Shown piece after piece: positions 24,264 to 25,801 of a DNA stretch of 25,801 nt. The stretch's first letter is position 1. Each line of letters begins with the position of its first letter. Under the pieces are notes generated by a model that was not told the DNA's origin, did no database searches, and saw only the letters and a list, made by a program, of their open reading frames with translations. The stretch spans positions 1 to 25,801 of the forward strand of contig JAEWMX010000002.1 of NCBI GenBank assembly GCA_023393065.1, written 5' to 3'. The DNA is from Bacillota bacterium. GTDB taxonomy: Bacteria; Bacillota_I; Bacilli_A; RFN20; CAG-826. The position numbers and the translations under genes were made by a program.

Positions 24264-24280
24264 TGTGATAATATTCTTTG
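24264..24280 (+). promoter_or_regulatory. Extended -10 of the winged-helix gene
   Basis: TGTGATAAT (24264-24272) is an extended -10. The expected start at 24279-24280 is only 2-3 bases before the ATG at 24282, and the bases between are pyrimidine-rich, so the message should be leaderless. No good -35 is seen. Confidence 0.45.
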
Positions 24281-24281
24281 T

Positions 24282-24671
24282 ATGAAAAAAAGAAGCTCTT
24301 CATTCCGCATCTCGATAACTCACTTGAAAGTTTTGGAGACGATAGAAAATCTCAATATATCTAAGGCTTTTCCAAGCATCGAAGGAATTGCTAAAATTCT
24401 TAATGGAATTCTCGATTCAGAAACCAAAATGTTTGCTTCTACATCGACTTTTGCGACCCTCCTTTCATATCGTGGAAGGAAGCTGACTTCGCTTGTGACA
24501 AATCTTGTGCGGCGAGGCTACCTAACTTATGTATTCGAAACCGATAGCGATATAAAGTACTTGAAGATAACCGAACTAGGAAAAGCGACGCTCGCTTATC
24601 CTGATCTCATTAGAAAACGCGTATATAAAGCCAAGAAAAAAATCGCGCCTCATACAATTTTATTTAAATAA
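24282..24671 (+). CDS. Small winged-helix-like DNA-binding protein (RQC-like, unassigned)
   Basis: Basic protein of 129 residues that I cannot name with certainty. Segment ITHLKVLETIENLN starts a helical part, then FPSIEGIAKILNGILD, FATLLSYRGRKLTSLVTNLVRRGYL as a recognition-helix-and-wing pattern, and YLKITELGKATL as the wing and last helix. The pattern of Arg-Gly-Tyr-Leu followed by Leu-Lys-Ile-Thr-x-x-Gly resembles winged helix domains of the RecQ C-terminal (RQC) type and MarR/PadR-like folds. There is no helicase part. It lies alone between nfu and a membrane protein. A role as a regulator or DNA-repair accessory is open. Confidence 0.65.
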   Translation: MKKRSSSFRISITHLKVLETIENLNISKAFPSIEGIAKILNGILDSETKMFASTSTFATLLSYRGRKLTSLVTNLVRRGYLTYVFETDSDIKYLKITELGKATLAYPDLIRKRVYKAKKKIAPHTILFK

Positions 24672-24715
24672 AAAGATTGTTCTAGATAAGCTCAAAGCTC
24701 AGAAAAGAACAATCT
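24672..24715 (-). terminator. Terminator of the small membrane protein gene
   Basis: AGATTGTTCT (24674-24683) and AGAACAATCT (24706-24715) pair over 10 bases around a 22-base loop holding a further small AGCT/AGCT pairing. On the minus strand the stem is followed by TTTTTATTT, so it ends the membrane-protein transcript. In the plus direction the T-run is poor. Confidence 0.75.
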
Positions 24716-24726
24716 CTTCAGATGAT

Positions 24727-25224
24727 TTATTTGCGAATGTAAGAATAGCGGTTTTCGCTATTTTGACGTCTTGCGGATTTGAGATTATCAATTCCGACGA
24801 AGAGGCTAATGAGTGCCGCTAAAGTGATAAGCGTTGCAACCAGATAAAGTCCAAATGTTCCGTTGATGGCTGATCCACGGAGGTTGACGAACATAATCAC
24901 TTGGCCGAGAAAGAAGATGATACCTGATACGCTTAGCAAAATACCGATTAAAAAAGCGATGACTGGATCTTTTTTATGAAACGGCAAACCACCAAGCGAA
25001 ATAACCGTGAGGACAAAAGCCAAAATGAGCATCACTGACGGACCGCCCTTATTGCTTACTGTCGATGGGATATTGCTTTCTTTGATATTGAAAATCGCTT
25101 CATAACCCAAGGCAAAATATTCATTATTAAAACCGGTGCGAAGGTATGGAAGAAACAAGAACCCAAGCCCCATGACGATGAGCCCCATTGCGATATAAGG
25201 GCCATATTTTTTTATCAAATTCAT
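24727..25224 (-). CDS. Small four-helix membrane protein of unknown function
   Basis: Not recognised. The 165 residues show four hydrophobic stretches: YIAMGLIVMGLGFLFLPYL (about 9-27), VMLILAFVLTVISLGGLPF (about 64-82), PVIAFLIGILLSVSGIIFFL (about 87-106) and LYLVATLITLAALISLFVGI (about 126-145). An outer loop of about 35 residues follows the first helix and the tail is basic (SARRQNSENRYSYIRK). There is no signal peptide cleavage motif and no catalytic motif visible. It is a single-gene unit with near-consensus promoter, an AAAGGAGG ribosome site, and its own terminator, so steady expression is likely. Confidence 0.75.
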   Translation of the reverse strand: MNLIKKYGPYIAMGLIVMGLGFLFLPYLRTGFNNEYFALGYEAIFNIKESNIPSTVSNKGGPSVMLILAFVLTVISLGGLPFHKKDPVIAFLIGILLSVSGIIFFLGQVIMFVNLRGSAINGTFGLYLVATLITLAALISLFVGIDNLKSARRQNSENRYSYIRK

Positions 25225-25260
25225 CGAGGTCCTCCTTTTGTTACAATCTATTCTTTTAAG

Positions 25261-25289
25261 ATTATATAATCTATAGTCCCTTCTTTCAA
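25261..25289 (-). promoter_or_regulatory. Promoter of the small membrane protein gene
   Basis: On the minus strand TTGAAA (25289-25284) and TATAAT (25266-25261) are 17 bases apart, as in the nfu promoter. The remaining part of the gap, 25290-25380, shows only a weak GATTTC/GAAATC inverted repeat (25338-25359). Confidence 0.8.
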
Positions 25290-25382
25290 CCTCATTTAAA
25301 TAAATGACAGGAGATTAAATAAGGCTTTTGCGCTGTCGATTTCAAATTGCGACGAAATCTACTTAATTGGATATTAAAGAAA

Positions 25383-25404
25383 TAAAAAAGCCCTTTTAGG
25401 GCTT
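25383..25404 (-). terminator. Terminator of the tRNA operon
   Basis: Read on the minus strand, AAGCCCT and AGGGCTT flank AA and are followed by TTTT. It uses the same AAGCCCT stem as the csp terminator and begins 6 bases after the tRNA-Leu CCA end. Confidence 0.88.
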
Positions 25405-25409
25405 ATATT

Positions 25410-25497
25410 TGGTGCCCGGGACCGGACTTGAACCGGTACGGGATCATCTCCCGCAGGATTTTAAGTCCTGTGCGTCTACCTGTTTCGCCACCTGGGC
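25410..25497 (-). tRNA. trnL: tRNA-Leu (anticodon UAA)
   Basis: Class II tRNA of 88 bases with the CCA encoded (25410-25412). The anticodon loop CTTAAAA carries TAA. A long variable arm (CGGGAGATGATCCCG) and a T arm ACCGG/CCGGT are present. The acceptor stem GCCCAGG/CCCGGGC has one A-C mismatch at 5-68. The last gene of the operon. Confidence 0.95.
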
Positions 25498-25510
25498 ATG
25501 TTTTTTAGGA

Positions 25511-25586
25511 TGGTCTCCCGTAGACGATTCGAACGTCCGACCCCTTGATTAAAAGTCAAGTGCTCTACCGACTGAGCTAACGGGAG
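25511..25586 (-). tRNA. trnK: tRNA-Lys (anticodon UUU)
   Basis: 76 bases with encoded CCA. The acceptor CTCCCGT pairs with ACGGGAG; the anticodon loop CTTTTAA carries TTT within stem CTTGA/TCAAG. The T arm GGACG/CGTCT has one G-T pair. Confidence 0.95.
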
Positions 25587-25595
25587 AAAAGTTGT

Positions 25596-25671
25596 TGGCT
25601 GGGGTGGCTAGGATCGAACTAGCGAGATGACAGAGTCAAAGTCTGTTGCCTTACCACTTGGCTACACCCCA
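25596..25671 (-). tRNA. trnQ: tRNA-Gln (anticodon UUG)
   Basis: 76 bases with encoded CCA and discriminator G. The acceptor TGGGGTG pairs with CACCCCA; the anticodon loop CTTTGAC carries TTG; the T arm is GCTAG/CTAGC. The U1-A72 end pair is typical of tRNA-Gln. Confidence 0.95.
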
Positions 25672-25677
25672 AGTTGA

Positions 25678-25762
25678 TGGTGGAGGAAGGCGGATTTGAA
25701 CCACCGAACCCTGTGGGAACTGATTTACAGTCAGCTGCGTTTGGCCACTTCGCTATTCCTCC
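25678..25762 (-). tRNA. trnY: tRNA-Tyr (anticodon GUA)
   Basis: 85-base class II tRNA with encoded CCA. The acceptor GGAGGAA pairs with TTCCTCC; the anticodon loop CTGTAAA carries GTA; a long variable arm is present as in bacterial tRNA-Tyr. Confidence 0.95.
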
Positions 25763-25783
25763 ACGAGCCTGACGATTATATTA

Positions 25784-25801
25784 TGGTGGATGTTGAGGGG
25801 C
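25784..25801 (-). tRNA. 3' end of a further tRNA, cut by window edge (identity not determinable)
   Basis: On the minus strand the edge reads ...CCCTC AACATCC A CCA: a 5-base T-stem half, a 7-base acceptor half, discriminator A and encoded CCA. It lies 21 bases upstream of tRNA-Tyr, like the other spacers. The anticodon is outside the window. Confidence 0.55.

Noticed and set aside
1..25801. CRISPR array, transposon, prophage or attachment site
   Set aside because: No regularly spaced repeats, transposase or integrase genes, or terminal repeats were seen; the tRNA genes show no flanking duplicate ends.

Overview
The window reads as a chromosomal, mostly housekeeping segment of a low-GC Gram-positive relative, most likely a Mollicutes or Erysipelotrichia-like lineage. 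Evidence for this is a type B RNase P RNA, the gene order rny-ymdB-miaB-ymcA and pgsA-cinA-recA familiar from Firmicutes, a delta subunit of RNA polymerase, and DUF951. TGA is used as a stop (pgsA, fhs, ispF, the GluRS-like gene) and tryptophan is TGG, so the code is the standard one and not the mycoplasma code. Species-level identity cannot be judged from the sequence alone.

Layout. 1-341: RNase P RNA, cut at its 5' end by the window edge, followed without a terminator by pgsA, cinA (C-terminal domain only) and recA. A small XRE regulator converges on recA from the other strand. A 461-base gene-free stretch (2791-3251) holds a palindrome near the regulator and a hairpin-rich leader for rny. 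From 3252 to 8962 runs an RNA-metabolism block: RNase Y, YmdB, MiaB, a YmcA/YlbF-family protein, MiaA and TcdA. The last group holds three enzymes for tRNA position 37. Next come fhs, DUF951 and a three-gene ABC export system (10889-15798) with one free ATPase, one permease and one ATPase-permease fusion. Then csp with its own promoter and terminator, ychF, ispF, a degenerate glutamyl-tRNA synthetase paralogue, argS, rpoE (delta), fba, nrnA and a CysQ-like phosphatase. The end holds nfu (minus), a small winged-helix-like gene, a small membrane protein (minus), and a minus-strand tRNA operon: a partial tRNA, then Tyr, Gln, Lys, Leu and a terminator.

The most unusual item is the gene at 17799-19124. 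It sits where Firmicutes carry gltX (after ispF) and aligns along its whole length with GluRS, but the HIGH motif, the KMSKR motif and the glutamate-binding residues have all been replaced while the frame stays open. It is probably a non-synthetase GluRS derivative with another role. Secondary points of interest are the structured rny leader, several genes whose -10 box lies so close to the ATG that they should be leaderless, a MiaA with an altered P-loop, and a YmcA-like protein with no cysteines.
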